Shown in pieces: positions 47,378 to 57,346 of a stretch of 64,000 nt of DNA. The DNA comes from Ruminococcus sp. Lineage in GTDB: Bacteria; Bacillota; Clostridia; Oscillospirales; Ruminococcaceae. The stretch spans positions 1 through 64,000 of the forward strand of contig JAAVHI010000004.1 in the NCBI GenBank assembly GCA_014799785.1, written 5' to 3'. The stretch's first letter is position 1. The number at the start of each line of letters is the position of its first letter. The notes under the pieces were generated by a model. That model ran no database searches. It saw only the letters and a list, made by a program, of their open reading frames with translations, and was not told where the DNA came from. Position numbers and translations under genes: made by a program.

Positions 47378-48010
47378 ATGTGGAACGACCTGTCAAAAGC
47401 TTGGCAGACCGCTTTTTCGGCAGGGTGGGAATCATTTAAAAACGATTCCATTCCCATCGGCGCTGTTATATGCGATGAAAACGGTGAAATAATCTGTACG
47501 GGCAGAAACAGAATAAATGAAATTACAAACGGCAACAACAAGATCGCGCACGCAGAAACCGATTGCTTATTGCAGCTTGATACAAACAAATATCCTGATT
47601 TGAAGAGCTATACTCTGTACGCCTGCATGGAGCCCTGTCCAATGTGTATGGGAACCATTGTAATGAGTAATTTCAGAAAAATACGTATAGCGGCAAAGGA
47701 CGGTTACTGCGGAGCAGTTCATTATTGCGAGGACGACAGCTATGTCAAATCTAAAAATATCGAAACGATTTTTGAGCTCGGGGACTTACAGCTTGTTCAG
47801 CTTACAATGCAGACCTATTTTGAATTAAAAAAGAACAGCGGCGCAGCTAATTCGGTAGTTGAGTGCTTTGCGTCCGATTGTCCCAATGCGGTGAATATTG
47901 CAAAGGCGCTGTATGCCGACCGAACACTTGATACATATGCGGAAAACAACACCGATTTCGGAGAGGTTTTCGACAGCATTATAACTGCGGGTCATGCAGC
48001 GGAAAGATAA
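47378..48010 (+). CDS. Nucleoside/nucleotide deaminase family protein with C-terminal extension
   Basis: IAHAETDCLLQL and YACMEPCPMCMGTIVMS zinc-binding motifs. Confidence 0.88.
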   Translation: MWNDLSKAWQTAFSAGWESFKNDSIPIGAVICDENGEIICTGRNRINEITNGNNKIAHAETDCLLQLDTNKYPDLKSYTLYACMEPCPMCMGTIVMSNFRKIRIAAKDGYCGAVHYCEDDSYVKSKNIETIFELGDLQLVQLTMQTYFELKKNSGAANSVVECFASDCPNAVNIAKALYADRTLDTYAENNTDFGEVFDSIITAGHAAER

Positions 48011-48012
48011 CA

Positions 48013-48051
48013 AAAAATCGGAGCGTTCTTTCGGGGTCGCTCCGATTTTCA
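48013..48051. terminator. Bidirectional terminator
   Basis: AAAATCGGAGCG ... CGCTCCGATTTT. Confidence 0.75.
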
Positions 48052-48864
48052 GTTCCGCGGCAAAGACGGCTTGACACCGATAGTCTCCGTCCTGCTTTCC
48101 TTTTTCGCAAACTCGTTTTCCGAGAACTCGGTCATATGCTTCCAGTAACGCTTGGGCATCATGTTCATGCGGCAGCGGGGATTGTACCTCTCCTTGATGG
48201 CGATAGCATCATAAAAGCTTTTCCACAGCTCACGGTAACGCTCCTCCTCCGCGCTTGCGTCGGGCATTTCAAAGTAAATATTCTCGGCGATCTCCGCCCT
48301 GTGGGAATGGTACACCAGCGCCATTCGGTGGGTCTCGTCGTAGATCAGAAAATTCTCGTTTCGGTAGCGGTCGGTGAAGTGGTCGGCAATAAGCGGTATG
48401 ACCTTGTTTTTCGGCTCGATCACCGCGGCAAGGTATCCGTCAAAATCGGAAAAGCGTATGAACTGCTTCATTCGGTGAGCCTCGTTTGTACAGTGCAGGA
48501 CGGCCTTGTTCAGTTTGCATACGGTATCGTCCGCAAGCATATTTTCTATCCTGCCGCCGACCGAAAAGCCCTTTTGCAGATATTTCAGTATCACCAAGTC
48601 CTTGTCCTCGCCGAAGGTCAGGAACGCTATTTTCACAAGCTCCTCCGTGCGGGGAGATATTTTTTTCGGTATCGCCGCTGCAACCCGCGCCGCCTTTTTG
48701 GGGTCTGTGGGGACGTCCAGCACCTCCGTCAAAGTAAGCTGTTCCTGCGCTCCCGCCGTCACCCCCACGGGAGTTTCCCTGCGGACAAAGCTCTCGAAAA
48801 CGCAGCAGAGAAGTCCGTCAAAGCTGCCGTCGTAGCAGTACACTACATCTCGCCCGTTAAACAT
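48049..48864 (-). CDS. TIGR03915-type putative DNA repair protein
   Basis: VVYCYDGSFDGLLCCVFESF start, RYNPRCRMNMMPKRYWKHMTEF end; adjacent to its usual radical-SAM partner. Confidence 0.85.
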   Translation of the reverse strand: MFNGRDVVYCYDGSFDGLLCCVFESFVRRETPVGVTAGAQEQLTLTEVLDVPTDPKKAARVAAAIPKKISPRTEELVKIAFLTFGEDKDLVILKYLQKGFSVGGRIENMLADDTVCKLNKAVLHCTNEAHRMKQFIRFSDFDGYLAAVIEPKNKVIPLIADHFTDRYRNENFLIYDETHRMALVYHSHRAEIAENIYFEMPDASAEEERYRELWKSFYDAIAIKERYNPRCRMNMMPKRYWKHMTEFSENEFAKKESRTETIGVKPSLPRN

Positions 48865-50189
48865 TTTACAGTATCCTCCACAGTAGGCAGGCTGGGCAGG
48901 GCGGGGAACTTATCCGCATTGCTTTCCTGCGCGAAAAAGGAAAGCTGCTCAAAGCCGCCTTTCTGCTCCAGATCCTTGACCGTGCTTGCGGACATAAGCT
49001 GTCGCATTATCCCCGTCTCGGTGACGATAAGTCCCTCGGCTCGTTTTCCCGAACAGAGTATGAAATAGTTCGCCCGCTTCAAAACAACGCCAAGCTTCCG
49101 GAGGTCGGGGTAGTCCAGCTTTGTCTGCCGTCTTGCCGTGACTATTTTCTGCGCGGACTTAACCCCTATCCCCGGTACGCGCAGCAGCATTTCATAGGGG
49201 GCTTTGTTTATCTCCACGGGAAAGCATTCGGGGTGGTGCAGTGCCCAGTTGCATTTCGGGTCGAGAAGCGGGTTGAATTCCTGGTGCTGCTCGTCTAAAA
49301 TTTCCTCCGCCTTGAAGCCGTAGAAGCGCAGCAGCCAGTCCGCCTGATACAAACGGTGTTCCCGAAGCAGAGGCGGCTTTGTTCCTGCGGGAGGCAGAAG
49401 CTTCTGGTCGCCCACGGGGACATACGCCGAATAAAAGACACGCTTCAGACTGTACTTGCCGTACATCGCCTCGGACAGCCGCAGTATCTGGAAATCGGTG
49501 TCGGGTGTCGCGCCGATTATCATTTGTGTGCTTTGTCCCGCAGGAGCGAATTTGGGCGCGGACTTGTACCTGACGATCTCATAGCTGTTCTGCTTTATCC
49601 TGTTGGTGATGTGTCCCATTGGCAGCAGGATAGAGCTTTTTGACTTGTCGGGAGCAAGTGCGTTCAGACTTTTTTGTGAGGGCAGCTCAATGTTTACGCT
49701 TATCCTGTCCGCAAGAACGCCCAAACGGTTTATCAGTTCGGGGTCTGCACCGGGAATTGCCTTTGCGTGGATATAGCCGTAAAATTTGTACTTGTTCCGC
49801 AGGAGCGAAACAGCTTCTATCATCTGCTCGCAGGTGTAATCAGGACTTTGGATTATCCCCGAGCTGAGGAAAAGTCCCTCGATGTAGTTTCGGCGGTAGA
49901 AATTTATGGTAAGCTCGGCTATCTCTTCGGGAGTGAACCTTGCCCGCGGAACGTCGTTGCTGCGGCGGTTCACGCAGTATTTGCAGTCGAACAGACAGTA
50001 GTTTGTCATAAGGATTTTCAGCAGGGAAATGCACCGTCCGTCGGCGGCAAAGCTGTGGCACAGTCCGCAGGACGCCGCGCTGCCTATGCCGTCAGACGTG
50101 CCGCCCCTGCGGTCAACGCCGCTTGAAGTGCAGGACGCGTCGTATTTCGCGGACTCGCCCAGTATTTTCAGCTTTTCAAACATATCCAT
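48843..50189 (-). CDS. Putative DNA modification/repair radical SAM protein (TIGR03916-type)
   Basis: LLKILMTNYCLFDCKYCVNRRSND (CxxxxxCxxC-like cluster), helix-hairpin-helix RVPGIGVKSAQKI. Confidence 0.88.
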   Translation of the reverse strand: MDMFEKLKILGESAKYDASCTSSGVDRRGGTSDGIGSAASCGLCHSFAADGRCISLLKILMTNYCLFDCKYCVNRRSNDVPRARFTPEEIAELTINFYRRNYIEGLFLSSGIIQSPDYTCEQMIEAVSLLRNKYKFYGYIHAKAIPGADPELINRLGVLADRISVNIELPSQKSLNALAPDKSKSSILLPMGHITNRIKQNSYEIVRYKSAPKFAPAGQSTQMIIGATPDTDFQILRLSEAMYGKYSLKRVFYSAYVPVGDQKLLPPAGTKPPLLREHRLYQADWLLRFYGFKAEEILDEQHQEFNPLLDPKCNWALHHPECFPVEINKAPYEMLLRVPGIGVKSAQKIVTARRQTKLDYPDLRKLGVVLKRANYFILCSGKRAEGLIVTETGIMRQLMSASTVKDLEQKGGFEQLSFFAQESNADKFPALPSLPTVEDTVKCLTGEM

Positions 50190-50219
50190 AACGCGCCCTC
50201 CACTCATTTTAAAAGCTTG

Positions 50220-51338
50220 TTACAAGTCTTTCCATTCTATCTTGTTTATTTCGTTGTATAATTCTAATGTTGTATTTTCAATAATCTTTTTCTCTTTGTC
50301 GGATATTTTTTCAAACAGTTCAAACAACACTTTTTTGTTCTTTTTTCTCCAGCGTCCGACTACCGTACCGTTAAGCAAAACAGGCGGCATGACTATTCCC
50401 GCAAGATTGAAAATCCCCCGTAGATTCTTATGTGGCAGAAATATACTCTCTTCCTTTTTATACCCAAGCATAAGCTGGTCAAAGCCCGCCAAAAGTACAC
50501 ATTTCGGTATATCGGGAACGTTTTGCGGCAGCTTTCCCATATAGAAATAATCTTTGCCACCGACGTTGAAATTTTCAAGGGGCAGCTTCGACATAAGCTC
50601 TTTTGCACGGGTCAGCGTACAGCCGTAATAATACGCAAAATCATTGATAGCAGCGGGAGCAAAATTCCCAAAATACCGTCTTGCAATTTCTGTTTCGGCA
50701 TCGGAACCGTTAATAGGCGTAAAATCCGGAGGAATCATAAACTCTTTCTTTTCGCACACCTTATAGCATAAAAAGCCACGCTCACAAAGCTCTCTCATTC
50801 CGCCGCCCCATTGATCGAACATTGAATCACGTTCGGGCAAAGTCATACCGTTATCAAGACAAGCCTGCTTTAATTCTTCTCTGGTGCAGATACCCTCAGA
50901 AACTTTTTGTATTATAAATTGTGAAAAATATTTTTGCCGTTCGGGAGTTAGCGACCATGCAAATCCGCTTTTCTGATATTCTTCAACTTCCTTGGCATAA
51001 TACTCCTTTGTCTTAGCAAACATATAGGCTGTCTCGCTGAAAATGCCGTACCCCTTGAAATTACCATTGTGATATAAGTCCGCATTGTGCTTAAAAAGCG
51101 GCAGGTCGTCCTCATTGAATGCGTGAACAGTACCTCGGATAGTCCAGTTTTTTACAAGACTGTCTCCGAAATTCTGCGGAGTTATTTCTTCATTACAGCG
51201 TATTTTAAGACCGTAGTAGACGTTTACTGTGAATTGCGACTGCAAGCCATTCAAATCATGACATACGGTATGCTTATCCGATTTATTTGTAATATGCTGT
51301 CGGTGCAAACGAAGCTGTTTTATTTCATATTCATTCAT
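50220..51338 (-). CDS. AlkZ-like winged-helix DNA glycosylase family protein
   Basis: LRLHRQHI, WTIRGTVHAFNEDDLPLF, GMVMPPVLLNGTVVGRWRKKN-type C-terminus. Confidence 0.75.
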   Translation of the reverse strand: MNEYEIKQLRLHRQHITNKSDKHTVCHDLNGLQSQFTVNVYYGLKIRCNEEITPQNFGDSLVKNWTIRGTVHAFNEDDLPLFKHNADLYHNGNFKGYGIFSETAYMFAKTKEYYAKEVEEYQKSGFAWSLTPERQKYFSQFIIQKVSEGICTREELKQACLDNGMTLPERDSMFDQWGGGMRELCERGFLCYKVCEKKEFMIPPDFTPINGSDAETEIARRYFGNFAPAAINDFAYYYGCTLTRAKELMSKLPLENFNVGGKDYFYMGKLPQNVPDIPKCVLLAGFDQLMLGYKKEESIFLPHKNLRGIFNLAGIVMPPVLLNGTVVGRWRKKNKKVLFELFEKISDKEKKIIENTTLELYNEINKIEWKDL

Positions 51339-51366
51339 ATTTTTGACTATGCTCTCAAAATAAAGC

Positions 51367-52017
51367 TTATTTAAATCCGAAATATTCCGCTGCTTCTGCC
51401 GCAGTTTCCTCCGAGGTAACGCTGTCGTCCCACGATATGACCTTAACGCCGTTCTCCAAAACCCAATCGGGAACAACGCCCTCGTTTCCCGAAACAGCGT
51501 CATAGGCGTTTTGAATTACAGCGGCTTTTCCCTCGTCCGTCAGATCGGCTCTTTTATTTGTGATATCAACAATATTTTCATGGTCGGGACGGTTAAACCA
51601 GTCAAATTTTGTTCCGCAGTTGTTCAAATAAACGAAATGCTCCGCAATGGGGATCATCGCCAGATAATCAATATCACCCTCGCATATCACGGTTTCATGC
51701 CGTTCTGAAATAGCGATAAGGTCGGCGACTATCATAGGCGTTACTTCCTGCAAAAAGTGTTCCTCTCTGTCACTTATCACTTCTTTTGGAAGCTCCCAAA
51801 AGCTGTTTACGCCGTATTCCTTTTCAAAATTTCGGCACATAAAGGGCTGATATTCGGGACAGGCATACGCTATATTTCGGTCTCTGGCTTCGTCTGTGCT
51901 GAAAACACAGCAGCCGTATTTATTTTGCAGAATATTTGCAACGGTAGTTTTTCCACGTCCCCATATGAAATACACATTTTTCAGCTTGTTTCTGATAATG
52001 TTGTCGGCAATATTCAT
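51367..52017 (-). CDS. P-loop nucleotide kinase/ATPase-like protein
   Basis: IWGRGKTTVANIL P-loop variant, CVFSTDEARDR. Confidence 0.65.
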   Translation of the reverse strand: MNIADNIIRNKLKNVYFIWGRGKTTVANILQNKYGCCVFSTDEARDRNIAYACPEYQPFMCRNFEKEYGVNSFWELPKEVISDREEHFLQEVTPMIVADLIAISERHETVICEGDIDYLAMIPIAEHFVYLNNCGTKFDWFNRPDHENIVDITNKRADLTDEGKAAVIQNAYDAVSGNEGVVPDWVLENGVKVISWDDSVTSEETAAEAAEYFGFK

Positions 52018-52186
52018 AACGCGCCCACCAAATCTTTCATTTTAATACGATCCCCACCTGATAAATTCGTGTACCGAAATTATATCACAGAACAAGCGTT
52101 CTTGTAAATGGTAAAACCGAACAAATTTTCTTCTAAAATTTCAGCACATTTGTGCCGATTTTTCCAAGAAAAATTTTGAAAAGCTC

Positions 52187-52215
52187 TTGCATTTGAGAAA
52201 TAAATATGTTATACT
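52187..52215 (+). promoter_or_regulatory. Sigma-A type promoter for tRNA-Arg
   Basis: TTGCAT-17 nt-TATACT. Confidence 0.6.
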
Positions 52216-52224
52216 AAAGTGTAC

Positions 52225-52299
52225 GCCTCCATAGTTAAATGGATATAATAAACCCCTCCTAAGGGTTAGTTGTGAGTTCGATTCTCGCTGGGGGTGCCA
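52225..52299 (+). tRNA. tRNA-Arg (CCT)
   Basis: AACCC-CTCCTAA-GGGTT anticodon arm; GCCTCCA/TGGGGGT acceptor with G-U pairs; encoded CCA. Confidence 0.85.
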
Positions 52300-52317
52300 G
52301 TTCAGACTGCATAAAAA

Positions 52318-52352
52318 CTAAGCGGAAAGCCATATTATGACTTTCCGCTTTT
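52318..52352 (+). terminator. Terminator after tRNA-Arg
   Basis: AAGCGGAAAG ... CTTTCCGCTTTT. Confidence 0.7.
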
Positions 52353-52373
52353 GTTATTTTCTGCGCATTTTAT

Positions 52374-54137
52374 TTATGTCGCCGCTGTTTGCTTTTTGTT
52401 CTTCATCATATTCTTATAGTACTCTTCGGGACGTATCTGATTTGCTTTCATTTCCTTTTTGTTTTCGTACATCTTCATATCCGCGCGCTGATATACGTTC
52501 ATGAGCTTTTTAAGTCCGCAGTTCTCATCATATGCACAAAATCCGTGTGCAATGCTTATCCTGAATTCCTTGTCGGGAAGATCGTTATGCTCCCTGACAT
52601 TTTCCGCAAACGCTTCTATTCCCGCCTTGTAACGCTCCTCTACCTTATCGCCGCTGAGAAGTACGGCAAACTCATCGCCGCCTATTCTGAAGCATTCACA
52701 TTCAAGGGCCTCAAAGGCGGACTGTATTATTTCGGCGCTTTTTATAAGCATACCGTCGCCGTAGTGGTGCCCCAGATTGTCGTTTACATATTTAAGGTCG
52801 TTTACGTCAAACATAACGATACCCACTGCGGGAACACTGTCCTTTATCTTTTCAAGCTCAACAAGATGCTCTTCAAATGCGGTGCGGTTGCCTATTCCTG
52901 TAAGACCGTCATGGTAAGCAAGGTGACTTACAAATTCCGTCTTGATACCGAGCTTTACCGCGTTTATAGTGTTTTCAAGGCTGGAGCTGCCGTAGCAGAG
53001 TATGAATATCAGCAGTCCTATACGCACAAACATCGCGCTGTCGCTGCCCGCTCCGGTATAGTATCTGATTATGTCGATAAACGCAGCCACCGCTATGCTG
53101 CATAGACCTATTCCTCTTAAAATACGGTAGATGTTTTTCTTTTGATTAACGCTGACGAAAACAGAACTGCGTATTATTGTAAACGCAAGAAGTATCGCAG
53201 ATATTGCAAGGAGTATATGCGATAAAGTGAGAGTTTCATGGATATCGGCTATGCCAAGCAAATGCAGGCCCCAGCAGACGGTAAATTCCGCTGCTGATAA
53301 AATACACACCGCGGGACGTACTATTTTATGCATAAATCCGAATGCGACGTCAAGATACAGTATCAGCGGTATCGGTATCAGCATAAGAGAACCGCAGGAT
53401 ATTATCTGCATAGTGCGGCTGTCCCCAAAATAAAGCTGTATAAGATTTGTTTCCGCAAGACACCATACCGCAACGCTTATCGAAAACAGTCCCAAATACA
53501 AAAGCTCATGATTCTTTCTGGACTGCATATTGATAGGTATATCCGCTATGATAAGCAGCAATCCCACAAACAGTATCAGCACGCAGGTAATAAAGGCTAC
53601 CAGTCTTTCGTCAATGATGTTGAGCACCGTTCCTCCCGAGCTGCCTATGTAGATATTGTCGATACCGCCTCTTGCGCTTTTATATACGGTATAGACGCGT
53701 ATTTCTATTTCCCTGCCCTCGTCCTCGCGGGATAAGTCTATACAGCTCCAGTTAGTGCCCGGGGATCTGTTGTAAAAAATACTTTCGTTTGTCTGCGGTT
53801 CATAAACAAGCCTGCCGTCCACATATACCGAAAAGAAAATGTTTTTGCTTCTGAAAAACAAGGCGGAGCCCCCGCTCATATCCTCCGGGAGAGTATTGAA
53901 TATGCTGAATTCCTCATAGGGAACGGCGCACTCCAGCTTATGCAGCTTTTCTATATTTATTTCTTCCGAACTGTCTGCGGTATGCCAGCCTGTATCAAAA
54001 GCGGTCTCATATGAAAATTCCGTATCGCTGACCGACGAATAATTGAAATTCAGCGCAAGATATGCAACAATACATATTGATAATGTCAGCATAACACCGT
54101 ATATGATGTGGTACGCAGTATTTTTTGTTTTCATCAT
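52374..54137 (-). CDS. Membrane diguanylate cyclase (GGDEF)
   Basis: Extracellular sensory region, seven TM-like region, FDVNDLKYVNDNLGHHYGD, RIGGDEFAVLL. Confidence 0.92.
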   Translation of the reverse strand: MMKTKNTAYHIIYGVMLTLSICIVAYLALNFNYSSVSDTEFSYETAFDTGWHTADSSEEINIEKLHKLECAVPYEEFSIFNTLPEDMSGGSALFFRSKNIFFSVYVDGRLVYEPQTNESIFYNRSPGTNWSCIDLSREDEGREIEIRVYTVYKSARGGIDNIYIGSSGGTVLNIIDERLVAFITCVLILFVGLLLIIADIPINMQSRKNHELLYLGLFSISVAVWCLAETNLIQLYFGDSRTMQIISCGSLMLIPIPLILYLDVAFGFMHKIVRPAVCILSAAEFTVCWGLHLLGIADIHETLTLSHILLAISAILLAFTIIRSSVFVSVNQKKNIYRILRGIGLCSIAVAAFIDIIRYYTGAGSDSAMFVRIGLLIFILCYGSSSLENTINAVKLGIKTEFVSHLAYHDGLTGIGNRTAFEEHLVELEKIKDSVPAVGIVMFDVNDLKYVNDNLGHHYGDGMLIKSAEIIQSAFEALECECFRIGGDEFAVLLSGDKVEERYKAGIEAFAENVREHNDLPDKEFRISIAHGFCAYDENCGLKKLMNVYQRADMKMYENKKEMKANQIRPEEYYKNMMKNKKQTAAT

Positions 54138-54400
54138 ATTTGCTCCTTTTACCGAACATTTTTATCAGGATCCGTTTTTATCTAATGATATATTCTCTTT
54201 GATCAGAAAATAATAATATAATTATACCACATACCGCAAAAATGTCAACCGCGCATACATAAAATTGTAAAAATCTGTCTTAATAAGTAAAACGCGGTAT
54301 AATGAAAAAACATAAACCCAAAGCAGATCCTTGTCAATGACAGAAATCTGCTTTTGCAATTTTATCTTTTTCAAAATAAACAGTCGATCCTTTGCGGCAG

Positions 54401-54886
54401 TTATTCGGAACTCTCTTTTTCGCCGCGAAATGCACATTGCTTAAATTGGGCGTCCGTCAGTTCAATTTGGTCTGTCAGACATATATGCATAGGAACACCG
54501 CGGCGCTCATTTGCTGACAGCTGAAATCCAAGGCTTTCATAGATTGCTTCACGGTTATCCCAGACTTTTACATCGACCTGTATCCCAAAGCCGGGCTTTA
54601 ATTTGCTTCGCAGGAAATCAAGAAGCCGCTCTATCAGTTCCCGTTCGACACTATGGGTTTTGTATTCGGACAGGACAAGCACGTCGGTTATCAGGGCGAC
54701 CATGCCGCCGTCCCATATCAAACGCGCCATTCCCACAATTCCGGAGCGGTCGTATGCGGAAACAACAAGCGCGCTTCCGTCCAGCCCTGCCGCGATCTGT
54801 TCGGGAAGTATCTGCCGAAATCCGACAGACGCCCGCAGAAGGTTTACCTCTTCTGCCGATACGGTATTTTTATAGATTATACTCAT
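54401..54886 (-). CDS. GNAT-family acetyltransferase
   Basis: IVGMARLIWDGGMVALITDVLVLSEYKT, YESLGFQLSANERRGVPMHICL; start MSIIYK with GGAGG upstream. Confidence 0.85.
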   Translation of the reverse strand: MSIIYKNTVSAEEVNLLRASVGFRQILPEQIAAGLDGSALVVSAYDRSGIVGMARLIWDGGMVALITDVLVLSEYKTHSVERELIERLLDFLRSKLKPGFGIQVDVKVWDNREAIYESLGFQLSANERRGVPMHICLTDQIELTDAQFKQCAFRGEKESSE

Positions 54887-54944
54887 ATGTTTCCTCCGAA
54901 ATATATTTATTGACCGTACCATAAAAAGTCAAATAAATTTTTCA

Positions 54945-55030
54945 CCCGCCCCCTCGAGGGGGGCTTGACAAATAAAATCACCCCGCACATTTTACTGTGG
55001 GGGTGACTCTGCCCGCGCGGGCTCCGCGCT
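54945..55030 (-). repeat. Family-2 three-hairpin repeat, copy B
   Basis: Reverse complement AGCGCGGAGCCCGCGCGGGCAGAGTCACCCCCACAGTAAAATGTGCGGGGTGATTTTATTTGTCAAGCCCCCCTCGAGGGGGCGGG. Confidence 0.88.
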
Positions 55031-55106
55031 GGTCGGGGCGACAGGACTTGAACCTGCGGCATCTTGGTCCCAAACCAAGCACTCTACCAAACTGAGTTAC
55101 GCCCCG
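55030..55106 (-). tRNA. tRNA-Pro (TGG)
   Basis: CGGGGCG/CGCCCCG acceptor, CTTGG-TTTGGGA-CCAAG anticodon arm, encoded CCA. Confidence 0.95.
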
Positions 55107-55213
55107 TTAATCAATTAATTATACACTATTCCATCAGATTTGTCAAGTACTTTTTTTACCAAAAGAATTCTGCATTTTTTTCTAATCTGTCAAAATAAAT
55201 TGTGCAAAAAAGG

Positions 55214-55242
55214 TTGAAATTTTATTAATAAACTGGTATAAT
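55214..55242 (+). promoter_or_regulatory. Sigma-A type promoter for the atp operon
   Basis: TTGAAA-17 nt-TATAAT. Confidence 0.7.
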
Positions 55243-55286
55243 TATTAAATGTAGTTGTATGCTTTGAGGAAAGGAAAGGCTCTCTT

Positions 55287-55679
55287 ATGGCGGGACGTTT
55301 ATTCAGCGAAATGATTCGCAGGGAACTTAAATTTCTTCTGCCAAGAGCGCTTGTCCTTGACCTTGCGGTATACCTTATCTCGCTGCCTGTCTATAGGCTT
55401 TGCGCCGAGGTGCCGCTGGGACTTCTTGCGGGAACGGCTGTTATGCTGCTTAATTTCACAATCCTTGGACTTTCCTCGGAAAGAGCCGTGGAACGCCCTC
55501 TTGCTTCGGCAAAGAGGTATATGTTCGGCTCGTATATGTTAAGGCTGCTCATAACGGGACTGCTGTTCCTTGCGGGAATAAAATGTCCGTCCATCAACCT
55601 TGTTGCGGCGGCGATACCCCAGCTGTATCCAAAGCTTGCCTATACCACTCATGCAGCAGTAAAACGGAAAGGAGGGTGA
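55287..55679 (+). CDS. ATP synthase subunit I-like membrane protein
   Basis: 130 aa, four hydrophobic segments, first gene of the atp operon. Confidence 0.75.
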   Translation: MAGRLFSEMIRRELKFLLPRALVLDLAVYLISLPVYRLCAEVPLGLLAGTAVMLLNFTILGLSSERAVERPLASAKRYMFGSYMLRLLITGLLFLAGIKCPSINLVAAAIPQLYPKLAYTTHAAVKRKGG

Positions 55680-55683
55680 AATC

Positions 55684-56427
55684 ATGGGATTTGAGGTAAA
55701 TGTGGAAGGACCAAGACGAATGTTCTGCCTTTTGAACGAAAACGACGAGATCGTTTTTGCACTGTCCGAATCCGTTGTAACGGGCTGGCTCGTAATACTG
55801 ATCGTTCTGGCGGTCTGCCTTATCCTGACAAAGGATCTGAAAAAAATACCCGATACAAAGCGTCAGTGCGCGGCCGAATACATCGTAAAGACTGTCAACA
55901 ACATGGTATCCGTCAACATGGATAAGTCCTCGCTGGCTTACGCGCCGTACATCGCCGCCGTTTTCTCCTATATTATAATCGGTACGCTTATTTCTATGAT
56001 AGGCTTCAGAAGTATTACGGCGGACATAAGCGTTACGGGCGGTCTGGCGTTTATGACCTTTGTGCTTGTGACCGTTACCAAGTTTAAGCACATGGGTGTT
56101 GGCGGTTACTTCAAGCAGTTCATAAACCCGCTCAATATCATCGGAGAGATAGCGAACCCTGTTGCCATGGCGCTTCGTCTGTTCGGCAACGTTTCGGGCG
56201 GAATGATAATCACGATGATCCTTTATGCAGGACTGGGAGCTGCCAGCGGCGCGCTCTACAACCTTATCGGCATAGCGCCGATAGAGAACGTGGGATATGT
56301 TTTCAACATCTTCCAGGTCGGTATCCCCGCAGTCTTGTCGATCTACTTTGACCTTTTCTCCGGAGCAATACAATCTTACGTATTTATTATGTTGACCATG
56401 GCTTACATTCAAATGGGTAAGGAATAA
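55684..56427 (+). CDS. atpB: F0F1 ATP synthase subunit a
   Basis: NPVAMALRLFGNVSGGMII and AIQSYVFIMLTMAYIQM. Confidence 0.95.
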   Translation: MGFEVNVEGPRRMFCLLNENDEIVFALSESVVTGWLVILIVLAVCLILTKDLKKIPDTKRQCAAEYIVKTVNNMVSVNMDKSSLAYAPYIAAVFSYIIIGTLISMIGFRSITADISVTGGLAFMTFVLVTVTKFKHMGVGGYFKQFINPLNIIGEIANPVAMALRLFGNVSGGMIITMILYAGLGAASGALYNLIGIAPIENVGYVFNIFQVGIPAVLSIYFDLFSGAIQSYVFIMLTMAYIQMGKE

Positions 56428-56449
56428 CGCGTTTTTATGTACGCCGTAA

Positions 56450-56758
<309 letters not shown>

Positions 56759-56796
56759 CGCGTAACCGCGCCGGAATTTTAAGGAATAGGAGGCAG

Positions 56797-57306
56797 ATGC
56801 AGGTCATGCACAGTAATTTTGATTTCTTTTCAATTGATCTAACGACCATTCTCGGTTCGATCTTGAATGCCTTGATTCTGTTCCTTGTCTTCAAATTTAT
56901 TCTGTTTGACAAGGTAAACGCGGTGCTTGACGCCCGCAAAAACGAGGTCGCAAAGACCTACGAGGACGCCGACAGCGCGCTTTCAAACGCGAAGCAGCTT
57001 GAAGCGGAGTACACTGAAAAGCTGTCCGCCGCCAAGGAAGAGTCGGCTGAGATCGTCAAGAATGCCACGAAAAAGGCTCAGACCCGCTCCGACGAGATAA
57101 TCGCGGATGCACGGGACGAAGCAAGAGGCATCGTGGACAAGGCGAACGCAGATATCGAAAAAGAAAAGAAACGCGCTGTCAACCAGATCAAGGATGAGAT
57201 CTCCGATATTGCAATGTCTATCGCGTCTCAGGTTGTCTCCAGGGAGATCGACCCCAAAACGCACACGCAGCTTATCGAGAGCTTTATCGACGAAATAGGC
57301 GAATGA
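56797..57306 (+). CDS. atpF: F0F1 ATP synthase subunit b
   Basis: N-terminal TM then long charged helix (VLDARKNEVAKTYEDADSALSNAKQLEAEYTEKL). Confidence 0.93.
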   Translation: MQVMHSNFDFFSIDLTTILGSILNALILFLVFKFILFDKVNAVLDARKNEVAKTYEDADSALSNAKQLEAEYTEKLSAAKEESAEIVKNATKKAQTRSDEIIADARDEARGIVDKANADIEKEKKRAVNQIKDEISDIAMSIASQVVSREIDPKTHTQLIESFIDEIGE

Positions 57307-57346
57307 TCCCGGATCAGCAAGCCGTTTCGGGAAAGGAACAGTCTTT

